Of a DNA stretch of 64,000 nt, positions 9,292 through 19,057 are shown piece after piece (the first letter of the stretch is position 1; every line of letters begins with the position of its first letter). The translations under genes and the position numbers were made by a program. The notes under the pieces are model-generated. The model was not told where the DNA came from. It ran no database searches and saw only the letters and a program-made list of their open reading frames with translations. Location of the stretch: the NCBI RefSeq assembly GCF_002135435.1, contig NZ_NEGK01000011.1, positions 1 through 64,000 on the forward strand, given 5' to 3'. The stretch is from Acinetobacter sp. ANC 3813. GTDB lineage: Bacteria; Pseudomonadota; Gammaproteobacteria; Pseudomonadales; Moraxellaceae.

Positions 9292-11280
9292 ATGAGCTTA
9301 TTAGGTAAGTTAGGCCCAGATTCAATTCCACACGATCCAATCGTGCTGGTCACTGTGGCTATGATGGTCCTAGGCGGTATCGCAGTTGTTGCGGGTATCA
9401 CCTACTTCAAAAAGTGGAACTACCTGTGGACTGAATGGTTCACATCTGTAGACCACAAAAAAATTGGTATCATGTATATCTTCGTATCTATTGTCATGCT
9501 TGTGCGTGGCTTTGCCGATGCGATCATGATGCGTCTTCAGCTGTTCCTTGCGAAGGGCGGCGGCGAAGGCTACCTACACCCAGAACATTACGACCAGATC
9601 TTCACTGCCCACGGCGTGATCATGATCTTCTTCGTAGCAATGGGTCTAGTTGTTGGTTTAATGAACGTTGCTGTACCGCTTCAAATCGGTGCGCGTGACG
9701 TAGCATTCCCATTGTTAAACTCTCTAAGCTTCTGGTTATTTGCCGGCGCTGCGGGTCTAATGATGGCATCTCTTGCAATTGGTGAATTCGCTGCTACAGG
9801 CTGGATGGCTTACCCTCCACTGTCAGGCATTGAATACTCTCCAGGCGTGGGTGTGGACTACTATATTTGGGCACTTCAGATTTCTGGTCTAGGTACACTT
9901 TTAACTGGTGTTAACTTCTTCGTTACCATCATTAAAATGCGTGCGCCTGGCATGAAACTTATGGACATGCCTATTTTCACTTGGACTGCGCTTTGTACAG
10001 CTGTACTGATCATTGCTGCCTTCCCTGTGTTAACTGCAACTATTGCAATGCTTTCACTTGACCGTTACTTCGGTTTCCACTTCTTCACAAACGACATGGG
10101 CGGAAGTCCAATGCTGTACGTGAACTTGATTTGGACTTGGGGTCACCCAGAAGTTTACATTCTTGTATTGCCTGCTTTCGGTATTTACTCAGAAGTTACA
10201 TCTACATTTGCACGCAAAACTTTGTTTGGCTACAAATCAATGGTGTATGCAACTGTAGCAATTACAGTATTGTCTTTCGTTGTATGGGTTCACCACTTCT
10301 TTACAATGGGTGCTGGCGCCAACGTTAACGCGTTCTTCGGCATCATGACCATGATCATTGCGATCCCTACTGGTGTGAAAATCTTCTCTTGGTTATTCAC
10401 CATGTACAAGGGCCGCATCACCTTTACAACTCCAATGCTTTGGACACTTGGCTTCCTTGTGACTTTCGGTATTGGCGGTTTAACAGGCGTGTTGATGGCA
10501 GTTCCACCAGCGGACTTCTTGGTACACAACTCTTTATTCCTTATCGCTCACTTCCATAACGTAATTATTGGCGGTGTAGTATTCGCAATGTTTGCGGGCA
10601 TCATCTACTACTGGCCAAAAATGTTTGGCTGGAAGCTGAATGAAGCTTGGGGTAAAGCATCTTTCTGGTTCTGGTTCTTCGGTTTCTACTTTGCATTCAT
10701 GCCGCTTTATATCCTTGGTTTCATGGGTATGACTCGCCGTCTGAATACATATGACAACCCAGAATGGGATCCGTACTTAGCTATCGCATTCTTCGGTTCT
10801 ATTCTGATTGCAATCGGTATCTTCTGTTTTGTTATGCAAATCGTTGTAGGCTTCCTTCAACGCCATAACAACATGGACCATACTGGCGATCCATGGGATG
10901 GCCGCGTACTTGAATGGGCTACTTCGTCTCCTGCTCCGTTCTACAACTTTGCTCACATGCCGAAAATCAATGGTATTGATACTTTCTGGACTGACAAAGA
11001 GAACGGTATCGCTTATGCGAAACCTACCAAGTATGAAGATATTCATATGCCAACAAACCGTGCTGCAGGCTTTGTAATTGCAATGTTTATTACAATTATG
11101 GGCTTCGCTTTAATCTGGCACATTTGGTGGTTAGTAGTGATTACTTTCATCGCATCAATCATCAGCTTCATCGTATCTTCATTCACTAAGAATGTTGACT
11201 ACTATGTTCCAGCTGCAGAAGTTGAGCGTATTGAAAATGAACGCTATGCGATCCTTGAAAAACACTTGAAGAAGGATTAA
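9292..11280 (+). CDS. cyoB: Cytochrome bo3 ubiquinol oxidase subunit I
   Basis: 662 aa. The catalytic heme-copper subunit reduces O2 to water at the heme o3-CuB site and pumps protons. Family signatures are visible: [13 protein letters not shown] at the start, the helix VI segment [18 protein letters not shown] with the CuB histidine and cross-linking tyrosine, [10 protein letters not shown] with the paired CuB histidines, and the heme-ligand region [12 protein letters not shown]. The length equals that of E. coli CyoB. It starts 3 bp after the cyoA stop, so translation is coupled. Confidence 0.97.
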   Translation: MSLLGKLGPDSIPHDPIVLVTVAMMVLGGIAVVAGITYFKKWNYLWTEWFTSVDHKKIGIMYIFVSIVMLVRGFADAIMMRLQLFLAKGGGEGYLHPEHYDQIFTAHGVIMIFFVAMGLVVGLMNVAVPLQIGARDVAFPLLNSLSFWLFAGAAGLMMASLAIGEFAATGWMAYPPLSGIEYSPGVGVDYYIWALQISGLGTLLTGVNFFVTIIKMRAPGMKLMDMPIFTWTALCTAVLIIAAFPVLTATIAMLSLDRYFGFHFFTNDMGGSPMLYVNLIWTWGHPEVYILVLPAFGIYSEVTSTFARKTLFGYKSMVYATVAITVLSFVVWVHHFFTMGAGANVNAFFGIMTMIIAIPTGVKIFSWLFTMYKGRITFTTPMLWTLGFLVTFGIGGLTGVLMAVPPADFLVHNSLFLIAHFHNVIIGGVVFAMFAGIIYYWPKMFGWKLNEAWGKASFWFWFFGFYFAFMPLYILGFMGMTRRLNTYDNPEWDPYLAIAFFGSILIAIGIFCFVMQIVVGFLQRHNNMDHTGDPWDGRVLEWATSSPAPFYNFAHMPKINGIDTFWTDKENGIAYAKPTKYEDIHMPTNRAAGFVIAMFITIMGFALIWHIWWLVVITFIASIISFIVSSFTKNVDYYVPAAEVERIENERYAILEKHLKKD

Positions 11281-11284
11281 GACG

Positions 11285-11905
11285 ATGGCTGAAGTACTTC
11301 ATCACGACAACCATGAGCATGATGATCATCACCACCATGATGATACTGACATCACTGTCTTTGGTTTCTGGACTTACTTGATGAGTGACTTGATCCTATT
11401 CGGTACACTCTTCATCGCGTTCGCTGTATTAAGCAGCCACGTTCCAATGGGAACTCCAAGTGCAAAAGAATTGTTCGGCGATACTTTAGGTTTCGTTCTA
11501 ACAGAAACTTTTGCCCTGTTGATTTCTTCTGTAACGTTCGGCTTTGCTGTTCTTGCTGCATACAAGAAAAACGTTAACCAAGTTCTTACTTGGTTGGCAA
11601 TTACTTGGGTATTTGGTGCTACCTTCATTGGCATGGAACTTTATGAGTTCAACCACCTAGTACACGCTGGCCACGGCCCAAGCGTAAGTGCGTTCTTATC
11701 ATCGTTCTTTACTCTTGTAGGTACGCATGGTATTCACGTAACTTCAGGTTTGGTATGGATGCTTGTGTTGATGTTCCAAATCAAGAAAAATGGTTTGACA
11801 CTTCCAAACACTCGCCGCCTTGCTTGCCTAAGCTTGTTCTGGCACTTCCTTGACATCGTTTGGATCTGTGTATTCAGCGTAGTTTACTTAATGGGAGTTC
11901 TATAA
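11285..11905 (+). CDS. cyoC: Cytochrome bo3 ubiquinol oxidase subunit III
   Basis: 206 aa with five hydrophobic helices. The family motifs [18 protein letters not shown] and [15 protein letters not shown] are present. The N-terminus is unusually rich in His and Asp ([15 protein letters not shown]). Subunit III is not catalytic but stabilises the oxidase. It begins 4 bp after cyoB, and its stop overlaps the cyoD start by one base (TAATG). Confidence 0.95.
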   Translation: MAEVLHHDNHEHDDHHHHDDTDITVFGFWTYLMSDLILFGTLFIAFAVLSSHVPMGTPSAKELFGDTLGFVLTETFALLISSVTFGFAVLAAYKKNVNQVLTWLAITWVFGATFIGMELYEFNHLVHAGHGPSVSAFLSSFFTLVGTHGIHVTSGLVWMLVLMFQIKKNGLTLPNTRRLACLSLFWHFLDIVWICVFSVVYLMGVL

Positions 11906-12231
11906 TGAGTCACGATCATAACTCTGCTGGTGCAGCTCACGGCAACACTAAACAGTATACTATCGGTTTCATTCTGTCAGTTGTTCTAACCATTATCCCT
12001 TTCGGTATGGTTATGGCTGGCGGATTTGGACGCGGTCTGCTAGTTACTGTGATTGCAATTACAGCTGTTGCTCAGATCCTTGTGCAGTTGATTTATTTCC
12101 TGCATATGAACTCTTCTTCAGAACAGCGCTGGAACGTTATTGCATTCGTGTATACGATTCTAACCGTTGCTATTCTGCTTGTAGGTTCTGTTTGGATTAT
12201 GAACTACCTGCACTACAACATGATGATCTAA
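11905..12231 (+). CDS. cyoD: Cytochrome bo3 ubiquinol oxidase subunit IV
   Basis: 108 aa when started at ATG 11905 inside the TAATG overlap with cyoC. It has three transmembrane helices and the family sequence QYTIGFILSVVLTIIPF. A longer in-frame reading from 11860 would lie inside cyoC and is rejected because the N-terminus [13 protein letters not shown] is typical of CyoD. The protein assists assembly of the CuB site. Confidence 0.93.
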   Translation: MSHDHNSAGAAHGNTKQYTIGFILSVVLTIIPFGMVMAGGFGRGLLVTVIAITAVAQILVQLIYFLHMNSSSEQRWNVIAFVYTILTVAILLVGSVWIMNYLHYNMMI

Positions 12232-12241
12232 ACTGGTCATC

Positions 12242-13120
12242 ATGCTGAAAAAGTATTTATTCCTGACTAAACCAGGAATTCTCTTTGGTAACTTCGTTAC
12301 CACTCTGGGCGGCTTCTTTTTAGCCGCTCAGGGGTCTGTAGATTTCCTCCTCCTTCTCATCACCCTGCTCGGTACAACTTTAGTTGTCGCTTCTGGCTGT
12401 GTTGTCAACAACGTCATTGATCAAGATATTGATCAAAAGATGGAACGGACAATGAACCGCGCATTGGTCAAAAAAACCATCAGCCCTTCTGTTGCACTGA
12501 CATTTTCTGCTGTGCTTGGAATTGTAGGTTTTGCCCTACTGTGGTTCTTTGTCAATGCCTATGCTTTTGGCTTCGCTGTACTTGGTTTTGTGGTTTATGT
12601 AATTTTTTACAGTCTTTGGAGCAAACGTACTTCTATTCACCAAACAGTGATTGGCAGTATCTCTGGCGCAAGCCCTCCTGTAATCGGCTATACCGCTGTT
12701 TCAAATGAATTTGACGTTGCTGCGCTGCTAATTTTCTTAGCTTATGCGTTATGGCAAATGCCGCATTCATGGGGAATTGCTGTTTACCGATTTAATGACT
12801 ATAAAAATGCCGGCATTCCAATTCTGCCTGTAGCGCGTTCAATTTTCCGTACGAAAGTTGAGAGCTTGATTTACGTCTTGCTGTTCGCTGCCGTCTTAAA
12901 TGGTTTGTATTGTTTTGGCTACACCAACATGTTCTTTTTAATCACCTTTAATGCACTGTGTGCTTACTGGGTGTATTTATCGATCATTGGTTTCAAAGCT
13001 GAAAACGATCAGGTTTGGGCGAAACGCTATTTCTTATATTCGGTAATCTTAATTACTGCGCTAAGTTTCAGCTTCAGTTTCAGCTACATCTCACCTGCAC
13101 CGCATTTGCCGCTGTTTTAA
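12242..13120 (+). CDS. cyoE: Protoheme IX farnesyltransferase (heme O synthase)
   Basis: 292 aa integral membrane UbiA-type prenyltransferase that attaches a farnesyl group to protoheme to make heme O for the oxidase. The motif CVVNNVIDQDIDQKMERT (Asp-rich diphosphate-binding) is near residue 60, with MPHSWGIAVYRFNDY in the second Asp motif region. The LTKPGI start is family-typical. It is the last gene of the cyo operon, 10 bp after cyoD, and is followed by a terminator. Confidence 0.96.
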   Translation: MLKKYLFLTKPGILFGNFVTTLGGFFLAAQGSVDFLLLLITLLGTTLVVASGCVVNNVIDQDIDQKMERTMNRALVKKTISPSVALTFSAVLGIVGFALLWFFVNAYAFGFAVLGFVVYVIFYSLWSKRTSIHQTVIGSISGASPPVIGYTAVSNEFDVAALLIFLAYALWQMPHSWGIAVYRFNDYKNAGIPILPVARSIFRTKVESLIYVLLFAAVLNGLYCFGYTNMFFLITFNALCAYWVYLSIIGFKAENDQVWAKRYFLYSVILITALSFSFSFSYISPAPHLPLF

Positions 13121-13147
13121 AAAAGATAGAGTTCTCTCTATCTTTTT
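13120..13147 (+). terminator. Rho-independent terminator of the cyo operon
   Basis: Stem AAAAGATAGAG pairs with CTCTATCTTTT around a TTCT loop and ends in seven T residues. Confidence 0.9.
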
Positions 13148-13580
13148 TTGCCTTACATCTTTTCAGCTGCATTCATATCAAAATAAAAACGTCCTTATTT
13201 GCAAATGATCTTAAGTCATAAACTCCTGATTACGCGCAATTCAGGTCACTTGTGAAAAATTATCCCACCCTACCCTAAAAATTTTAAATTCATGAGATTA
13301 AGCCACTCATCAAATTATAAAATTTGATTGAAAGATATCTCTCTAATTAAGCTTTTCTATAAAATTTACACGGCTAAACATTAAATAAAGCTGATCTTCA
13401 TTTTAAGCATGTTACAAACTTGCGTATGTTCTAATATTCTTGTTACGCAGCTCAGCCAAAATATATAATCTTTAAAAAATGCAGGCTTTTTAACCCCATG
13501 CCTTGTATTCTGTGCTCAAACACACTAAAATTCATGCTTCGCAAATTTTGCGGCGCAACTTCGGTTGTGACTCCTTGCTT
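13148..13580. other. AT-rich intergenic region before the rpsF operon
   Basis: There is no convincing ORF, tRNA or sRNA. The stretch is AT-rich with short imperfect repeats. It probably contains further promoter elements for the ribosomal protein operon, but I cannot single them out. Confidence 0.4.
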
Positions 13581-13608
13581 CTGACAATCGCGTCAGGGGC
13601 TGTATAAT
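13581..13608 (+). promoter_or_regulatory. Probable sigma-70 promoter of rpsF-rpsR-rplI
   Basis: CTGACA at 13581-13586 and TATAAT at 13603-13608 are separated by 16 bp. Transcription would start at about 13614-13616, which overlaps the rpsF Shine-Dalgarno AAGGAG at 13613-13618. Either the leader is extremely short or another promoter upstream supplies the mRNA. Confidence 0.55.
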
Positions 13609-13624
13609 CCGTAAGGAGCTGACA

Positions 13625-14011
13625 ATGCGTCATTACGAAATCGTACTTTTAGTACACCCAGATCAAAGCGATCAAGTGGTTGGTATGGTAGAACGCTATA
13701 TCTCTCACATCAAAGACGCTGAAGGTCAAATTCACCGTCTTGAAGATTGGGGCCGTCGTCAATTGGCTTACCCAATTAACAAAATTCACAAAGCTCACTA
13801 CATTCTTATGAATGTTGAGTGTGGTCAAACTACTCTTGATGAGCTAGAAGAATTGTTCCGTTACAACGATGCAATTATTCGTAGCCTAGTTATTCGTCGT
13901 GAAAACGCGATCACTGAAGAGTCTTTATTGGCTAAGAGTGCTGAAGAAAAACGCGCGCGTAAAGCTCAGCGTGAAGAAGCACAACAAGCTAACGACTCTG
14001 CTGAAGCATAA
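13625..14011 (+). CDS. rpsF: 30S ribosomal protein S6
   Basis: 128 aa. It starts [18 protein letters not shown] and contains [19 protein letters not shown] and [13 protein letters not shown], all hallmark S6 segments; it binds 16S rRNA together with S18. The acidic/basic C-terminal tail is species-variable. First gene of a three-gene ribosomal protein operon, with the strong Shine-Dalgarno AAGGAG. Confidence 0.98.
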   Translation: MRHYEIVLLVHPDQSDQVVGMVERYISHIKDAEGQIHRLEDWGRRQLAYPINKIHKAHYILMNVECGQTTLDELEELFRYNDAIIRSLVIRRENAITEESLLAKSAEEKRARKAQREEAQQANDSAEA

Positions 14012-14023
14012 GGAGAACACTAC

Positions 14024-14251
14024 ATGGCACGTTTTTACCGTCGTCGCAAGTTCTGCCGCTTTACAGCTGAGAACGTAACGTACATCGACTACAAAGATAT
14101 CGACACTTTAAAACAGTACATCACTGAAAACGGCAAAATTGTTCCTAGCCGTATTACAGGTACTAAAGCTCGTTACCAACGTCAATTGGCGTTAGCGATC
14201 AAACAAGCTCGTTACTTGTCTTTGATTGCTTACACTGACAATCATAAGTGA
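14024..14251 (+). CDS. rpsR: 30S ribosomal protein S18
   Basis: 75 aa. [15 protein letters not shown] and [19 protein letters not shown] are typical of S18, the partner of S6 on the small subunit platform. It follows rpsF by 12 bp with AGGAG ahead of the ATG. priB, which lies between these genes in enterobacteria, is absent. Confidence 0.98.
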   Translation: MARFYRRRKFCRFTAENVTYIDYKDIDTLKQYITENGKIVPSRITGTKARYQRQLALAIKQARYLSLIAYTDNHK

Positions 14252-14260
14252 GGTTGAGCT

Positions 14261-14707
14261 GTGGATATTATTTTATTACAACGTGTTAAAAACCTTGGTA
14301 AATTAGGCGATAAAGTATCAGTTAAAGCTGGTTATGGCCGTAACTTCCTTATCCCTCAGGGTATCGCAGTTGCTGCAACAGAATCAAATACTGCTGCTTT
14401 TGAAGCTCGTCGCGCTGAACTTGAAAAGCAAGAAGCTGATATTTTAGCTGCTGCTCAAGCACGTGCTGACCAATTGAACGAAGTAAATATCGTAATCACT
14501 GCGAAAGCTGGTGACGAAGGTAAATTATTCGGTTCAATCGGTACTCGTGACATCGCTGATGCGTTAACGAATGCTGGTCTTGTTGTAGACCGCGCTGAAG
14601 TTCGTTTACCAAACGGTGCGCTTCGTCATACTGGCGAATTCAACATCGCAATCCAATTGCATCATGATGTTGTTGCTGAAGTTCTAGTTACTATCGTAGC
14701 TGAGTAA
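14261..14707 (+). CDS. rplI: 50S ribosomal protein L9
   Basis: 148 aa, starting at GTG 14261 after GAGGTTGAGCT. The N-terminal domain [19 protein letters not shown] and the following [13 protein letters not shown] are diagnostic. The long central helix (residues about 45-75) and the C-terminal rRNA-binding domain are complete. Last gene of the operon, followed by a terminator. Confidence 0.98.
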   Translation: MDIILLQRVKNLGKLGDKVSVKAGYGRNFLIPQGIAVAATESNTAAFEARRAELEKQEADILAAAQARADQLNEVNIVITAKAGDEGKLFGSIGTRDIADALTNAGLVVDRAEVRLPNGALRHTGEFNIAIQLHHDVVAEVLVTIVAE

Positions 14708-14715
14708 TTTCTAGC

Positions 14716-14751
14716 AAAAAAAAGAGCATGCAGAAGCATGCTCTTTTTTTA
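14716..14751 (+). terminator. Rho-independent terminator after rplI
   Basis: Stem AAAAAAGAGCATGC pairs with GCATGCTCTTTTTT across an AGAA loop, with a T tract. Confidence 0.9.
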
Positions 14752-14913
14752 TCTTTAAAATTTGACTTTAGAGATCAGATTTAACTTTTGCATAATATAT
14801 TCGCATTTTTTTTTAAATTGCGAGTATCATTTGCCTTGCTATTCAAGTTGAAATTAAGCGCCCATACACCATTTCTTATTTAAGCATAGACTGTATTAAA
14901 ATCAGGGATTCAT

Positions 14914-16344
14914 ATGTCACAGGCGAATGCCAGCTCCAAAGCAGAAACTAAAAATAGCGAATCTGGTCAGCTAAAAGAGTTCCGTACTCCACCGCATAAC
15001 CTCGCCATTGAACAAGCTGTATTGGCAGCCCTAATGACCGTAGCTGAATCTTTTGAACAAGTTGGCGATGTACTGACTGAAAATGATTTTTATGCAACCC
15101 GTCATAAATATATTTTTCGCGCAATTGATCAACTGTCTAAAGACAACTCGCCGTATGATGCTGTTTTAGTTCATGATTGGCTAACTAAGCAAAATTTGCT
15201 TGATGCCATTGGCGGTGAGGAATACCTCATGCAGCTGATGTCAGACTCCCCTTCAAGTTTTTATAACTTAGAAACCTATGCCAATAAAATTAAAGAATTC
15301 TCAACCTTAAGAAGCATGATTAAGGTGAGCTCTGAAATTCTACAAAATGCTTACGATACTAAAGGCCGTACAGTCAGCGAAATTTTAGATTTGGCAGAAA
15401 CCAATATTTTTTCTATTGCCGAGCAGCATAATAACAATGCTAAAGCGCAAGGCCCTAAACCGATCAACGCAGTTGTTGCATCCGTTTTCGATAAGCTGAA
15501 TGAACTGTCTCAAACCGAAGGCAGCATCACAGGCTTAACCACAGGTTTTGTAGAATTAGACAACAAAACATCAGGCATGCAAGCTGGCGATTTAATTATT
15601 GTCGCTGCCCGTCCGTCTATGGGTAAAACCACCTTTGCCATGAACTTGGTTGAAAGCGTACTCTTTAATAATAATTTGCCCGCACTGGTTTACTCCATGG
15701 AGATGCCTGCAGACTCTATTGCTATGCGTTTGATTTCATCGTTTGGACGTGTACATCAGGGGCATTTGCGTGCCGGTAAAATGGATGCCGATGAATGGTC
15801 TAAAGTGACCAGCACCATTGTGCATCTGCAGGAAAAAAGTCTTTATATTGATGACTCATCCGCACTGCCGCCAACAGAATTGCGTTCACGTGCGCGCCGA
15901 ATTGCCAAAATGCATGGTGGCAAACTCGGCTGCATCATGGTCGATTATCTTCAGCTGATGAAAGTTCCAGGCATGGGCGATAACCGCGTAGGCGAGATCT
16001 CAGAAATTTCCCGAAGCTTAAAAGCATTAGCCAAAGAAATGAACTGCCCTGTAATTGCCTTATCTCAGCTTAACCGTGCACTGGAAAACCGTCCGAACAA
16101 ACGCCCTGTAATGTCAGACTTACGTGAATCTGGTGCGATTGAGCAGGATGCCGATTTGATCATGTTTATTTACCGTGATGAGGTTTATAACAAAGAATCA
16201 AAAGAAGCAGGTACTGCAGAAATTATTATTGGTAAACAGCGTAATGGCCCAATTGGTACAGTTCGCCTAGCGTTTGAAGGCCAATACACCAAATTCAGCA
16301 ACCTTTCACCTGAGTTTTATGCCCAGTACGATGATGAAGAATAA
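14914..16344 (+). CDS. dnaB: Replicative DNA helicase DnaB
   Basis: 476 aa hexameric 5'-3' helicase of the replication fork. The N-terminal domain carries PPHNLAIEQAVLAALM. The RecA-like C-terminal domain has Walker A at about 231-240 (AARPSMGKTT), the Walker B strand CIMVDYLQLM, and SDLRESGAIEQDADLI with the sensor/arginine-finger region. The first about 25 residues are a polar extension. It is transcribed from its own upstream region after the rplI terminator and is followed 50 bp later by alr. Confidence 0.97.
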   Translation: MSQANASSKAETKNSESGQLKEFRTPPHNLAIEQAVLAALMTVAESFEQVGDVLTENDFYATRHKYIFRAIDQLSKDNSPYDAVLVHDWLTKQNLLDAIGGEEYLMQLMSDSPSSFYNLETYANKIKEFSTLRSMIKVSSEILQNAYDTKGRTVSEILDLAETNIFSIAEQHNNNAKAQGPKPINAVVASVFDKLNELSQTEGSITGLTTGFVELDNKTSGMQAGDLIIVAARPSMGKTTFAMNLVESVLFNNNLPALVYSMEMPADSIAMRLISSFGRVHQGHLRAGKMDADEWSKVTSTIVHLQEKSLYIDDSSALPPTELRSRARRIAKMHGGKLGCIMVDYLQLMKVPGMGDNRVGEISEISRSLKALAKEMNCPVIALSQLNRALENRPNKRPVMSDLRESGAIEQDADLIMFIYRDEVYNKESKEAGTAEIIIGKQRNGPIGTVRLAFEGQYTKFSNLSPEFYAQYDDEE

Positions 16345-16394
16345 GTCAACTTCATCACCGCTTTTTCTTTCATGACCCTGTAGGAGTATCTAGG

Positions 16395-17468
16395 GTGCGC
16401 CAAGCAACAGTTTATATTGACAGTGAAGCACTGCAATATAATTTAAACCGTGTCAAACAACTTGCCCCAACCGCTAAAATCGTCAGCATGGTCAAAGCCA
16501 ATGCTTACGGACATGGAGTTAAAGACTGCTTAGCAGCCTTAGCAGACAGCGATGCCTTTGGTGTCGCCTGTTTAGAAGAAGCCTTAGAAATCCGTAATTT
16601 AGGTTTTCAGCAGCCAATTACGTTGATTGAAGGCATTTTTTCAGCAGATGAAATGCAGATTGTCATCGATCAGCGCATTGAAATTGTAGTGCACCACCAG
16701 CAGCAGCTGAATTGGCTGCGCGCTCATAAAGACGCTTACATCGCAAAAGACTTAAAAGTCTGGGTTAAACTGAACAGCGGCATGAATCGCTTAGGTTTTA
16801 AAGTCCCTGAAATCATTGAAGTGATTCATCAGCTCAAAGCGGAAGGCTTGACTTGCGTTTTAGCCATGCACTTTGCCAACGCAGATGCCGACAATCATCC
16901 TTTAAATGAGCAGCAAAAAAATCAATTTTTACAGGTTAAAGAAGCATGTGCGCCTGTATTGGCTTCTTGCTGTAATTCCGCTGCGATTTTCAAATGGCCT
17001 GAATTGAATTTTGACTTTGTCCGTCCGGGCATTATGCTGTACGGCGCATCCCCTTTTGCCGATAAAACTGTACATGACTTAGACTTAAAGCCAGTGATGA
17101 CCTTTAGTGCCGAAGTCATTGCACTGAATACGATTCAAGCGGGTGAGTCTGTAGGCTACGGTTCAACATTTGTTGCAGATCAAGCGATGAAGCTTGCCAT
17201 TGTTTCAATTGGCTATGGTGATGGCTATCCACGCGCATTTCCAAAACAAAACTATGTAGCGATCAATGGTCAGCAGACTCGTGTCATTGGCCGTGTTGCA
17301 ATGGATATGATTGCCATCGATGCAACAGGTCTAAATTTAACACTGGGTACCGAAGTTGAACTTTGGGGTAAAAACCGTTTAGTCGATGATGTTGCCGAAG
17401 CCAATGGCACCATTGGCTATGAACTGCTTTGCCGTTTAAGCGCACGTCCAGCGCGCAAGCTGAAATAA
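16395..17468 (+). CDS. alr: Alanine racemase, PLP-dependent
   Basis: 357 aa. It interconverts L- and D-alanine, supplying D-alanine for peptidoglycan. The PLP lysine is Lys34 in VSMVKANAYGHG; the catalytic tyrosine is Tyr255 in SVGYGSTF; the C-terminal beta domain carries GRVAMDMIAID. The start is GTG 16395, eight nt after TAGGAG. Its place directly after dnaB is that of the biosynthetic Alr rather than the catabolic DadX, which is normally next to dadA. Confidence 0.95.
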   Translation: MRQATVYIDSEALQYNLNRVKQLAPTAKIVSMVKANAYGHGVKDCLAALADSDAFGVACLEEALEIRNLGFQQPITLIEGIFSADEMQIVIDQRIEIVVHHQQQLNWLRAHKDAYIAKDLKVWVKLNSGMNRLGFKVPEIIEVIHQLKAEGLTCVLAMHFANADADNHPLNEQQKNQFLQVKEACAPVLASCCNSAAIFKWPELNFDFVRPGIMLYGASPFADKTVHDLDLKPVMTFSAEVIALNTIQAGESVGYGSTFVADQAMKLAIVSIGYGDGYPRAFPKQNYVAINGQQTRVIGRVAMDMIAIDATGLNLTLGTEVELWGKNRLVDDVAEANGTIGYELLCRLSARPARKLK

Positions 17469-17479
17469 TTTAAAAAATA

Positions 17480-17509
17480 AAAAAGCCCAGCATTCGACTG
17501 GGCTTTTTT
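17480..17509. terminator. Bidirectional terminator between alr and the Anbu operon
   Basis: The A-flanked stem AAAAAGCCCAG/CTGGGCTTTTTT lies between the convergent alr and Anbu genes and has T tracts in both directions. Confidence 0.9.
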
Positions 17510-17525
17510 GAATATTGAAATACAA

Positions 17526-18260
17526 TTATTCAAAATAATCTTGCGTTGGAACAGGAAGCTCCTGTAAACCTCGTTTTAGTAATGCAGACCATTGTTTGCT
17601 GATATTTGAAAAATAAGGATCTTCTTCATAAATGCGCTTGCCGATCGGCACTTTTAAACTGTCTTTATCATAAACCAGCGCATCTAAAGGTAAACCAACA
17701 GACACATTAGAACGCAGTGTAGAATCGAATGAAATTAAGGCACAGCGCACAGCTTCATCCATTGGCATATCATAATGCAGCGCGCGGTCTAAAATCGGCT
17801 TGCCATATTTGCTTTCACCAATTTGGAAAAAAGGTGTATCAGAGGTCGCGGAGATAAAATTACCTTGCGGATATACATTATACAGCTGCATGTCAGCACC
17901 TTGGATCTGACCGCCCACCAGTAAACTGCAGTAATAATTGCTCTGTTCTACGGTATCAGCGGTGACATCCGCAATAACTTTACGCAGCGTGTGCCCCACC
18001 AGCTCTGCAACTTCAAACATGGTATTTACACTGTACAAATTCGGTTCTTGCTTGGTTTCCAGCTGATTCTGCAAATGGCCAATAACGGCCTGCGTGGTCG
18101 CTAAATTGCCAGAGGTCTGTATGACAATAAACCGTTCCCCTTGTATGCCAAAGGTATATAACTTACGAAAAACAGAAATATGATCTACACCCGCATTGGT
18201 TCGAGTGTCACTAATAAATACCATTCCGTCTTTTAAGCGCAATGCACAGCAATAAGTCAT
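17526..18260 (-). CDS. Anbu, proteasome-like peptidase
   Basis: 244 aa, a member of the Ntn-hydrolase 20S-proteasome-related Anbu (bacterial proteasome homologue) family. The N-terminus MTYCCALRLKDGMVFISDTR matches the family, with DTRTNAGVDHISVFRKLY and later SLLVGG and SFDSTLRSNVSVGLPLD. I choose ATG 18260, seven nt after AAAGGA. An upstream TTG at 18266 is only one nt from it and would add two residues ahead of Met. With this start, removal of Met exposes Thr1, the expected nucleophile. It is the last gene of a four-gene operon, 17 bp after the transglutaminase-like gene. Confidence 0.9.
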   Translation of the reverse strand: MTYCCALRLKDGMVFISDTRTNAGVDHISVFRKLYTFGIQGERFIVIQTSGNLATTQAVIGHLQNQLETKQEPNLYSVNTMFEVAELVGHTLRKVIADVTADTVEQSNYYCSLLVGGQIQGADMQLYNVYPQGNFISATSDTPFFQIGESKYGKPILDRALHYDMPMDEAVRCALISFDSTLRSNVSVGLPLDALVYDKDSLKVPIGKRIYEEDPYFSNISKQWSALLKRGLQELPVPTQDYFE

Positions 18261-18277
18261 TTCCAATCCTTTCTTTA

Positions 18278-19057
18278 CTAACAGCTGAGTACCTGAACAA
18301 TTGAATTCATTGACTCAAAACCTCCTTTTTCACGGACTCCGCGCACTGGCGCAACATCCCAATAATCCCGGCCTATAGCCACGTAAATATGTGAATTTGG
18401 TCTAAAAAGCTGATTACTGACATCAAAACAATACCATGCATTATCCAAAAATACTTCTGCCCAAGCGTGACTCGCCAGATGCATGGTTTGCGGCACAAAT
18501 AAATAGCCTGATGCATAGCGCGCAGGCAATCCTAAATATTTGCACATCGCAATAAATACATGACTATGATCCTGACATACACCTTGGCGGCGGCTAAAGG
18601 CCTCTTCCGCTGTCGTTGTGACCAATGTGCTTCGCGGCACATAAGGCATATGCTCAAGCAAAGCGCCTGACAAGCGCACAAGACTGTCATGATTGAGTGC
18701 AGCGGTATAAATCTGCGCAAACTGCTTCATCTCTTCACTGCAGAGTGTACAGTGTGTCGGCTGTAAAAATAAATTAGGATTTAAGCGGTCCAAAACACAT
18801 GATTGGCTTTTAGGATTCAACTCAACAATGCCCTGCGCCATAATGGTCATCTGGCTATAAGGTTCACGCTGTGAACTGGTCAGCCAAATATTGCTAAAAG
18901 CATCCACCTTGCGCTCCAGTTCACCCGGCACGCTAATATTCCAATGATGCACCTGCTGGTGTGCATTCGATGACGGAATCATCTTGATGTACTGAATACT
19001 ATTCTGCACTGGTGCACTATAAGAATAATGTGTTTGGTGATTGACCATTAATTTCAT
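18278..19057 (-). CDS. Transglutaminase-like cysteine protease-fold protein
   Basis: 259 aa. The N-terminal beta domain (bacterial transglutaminase-like, from residue 1) is followed by the papain-like core. The catalytic triad is visible as Cys161 in RRQGVCQDHSHV, His197 in ASHAWAEV and Asp212 in YCFDVSNQ. Such proteins may be peptidases, amidases or transglutaminases; the substrate is unknown. The ATG overlaps the stop of the alpha-E gene by four bases (ATGA), so the two are translationally coupled. The family is regularly found with alpha-E, circularly permuted ATP-grasp and Anbu genes. Confidence 0.88.
   Translation of the reverse strand: MKLMVNHQTHYSYSAPVQNSIQYIKMIPSSNAHQQVHHWNISVPGELERKVDAFSNIWLTSSQREPYSQMTIMAQGIVELNPKSQSCVLDRLNPNLFLQPTHCTLCSEEMKQFAQIYTAALNHDSLVRLSGALLEHMPYVPRSTLVTTTAEEAFSRRQGVCQDHSHVFIAMCKYLGLPARYASGYLFVPQTMHLASHAWAEVFLDNAWYCFDVSNQLFRPNSHIYVAIGRDYWDVAPVRGVREKGGFESMNSIVQVLSC

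Noticed and set aside
11374..11634. Minus-strand frame inside cyoC
   Set aside because: Antisense shadow of a membrane protein gene; composition follows from the reverse complement.
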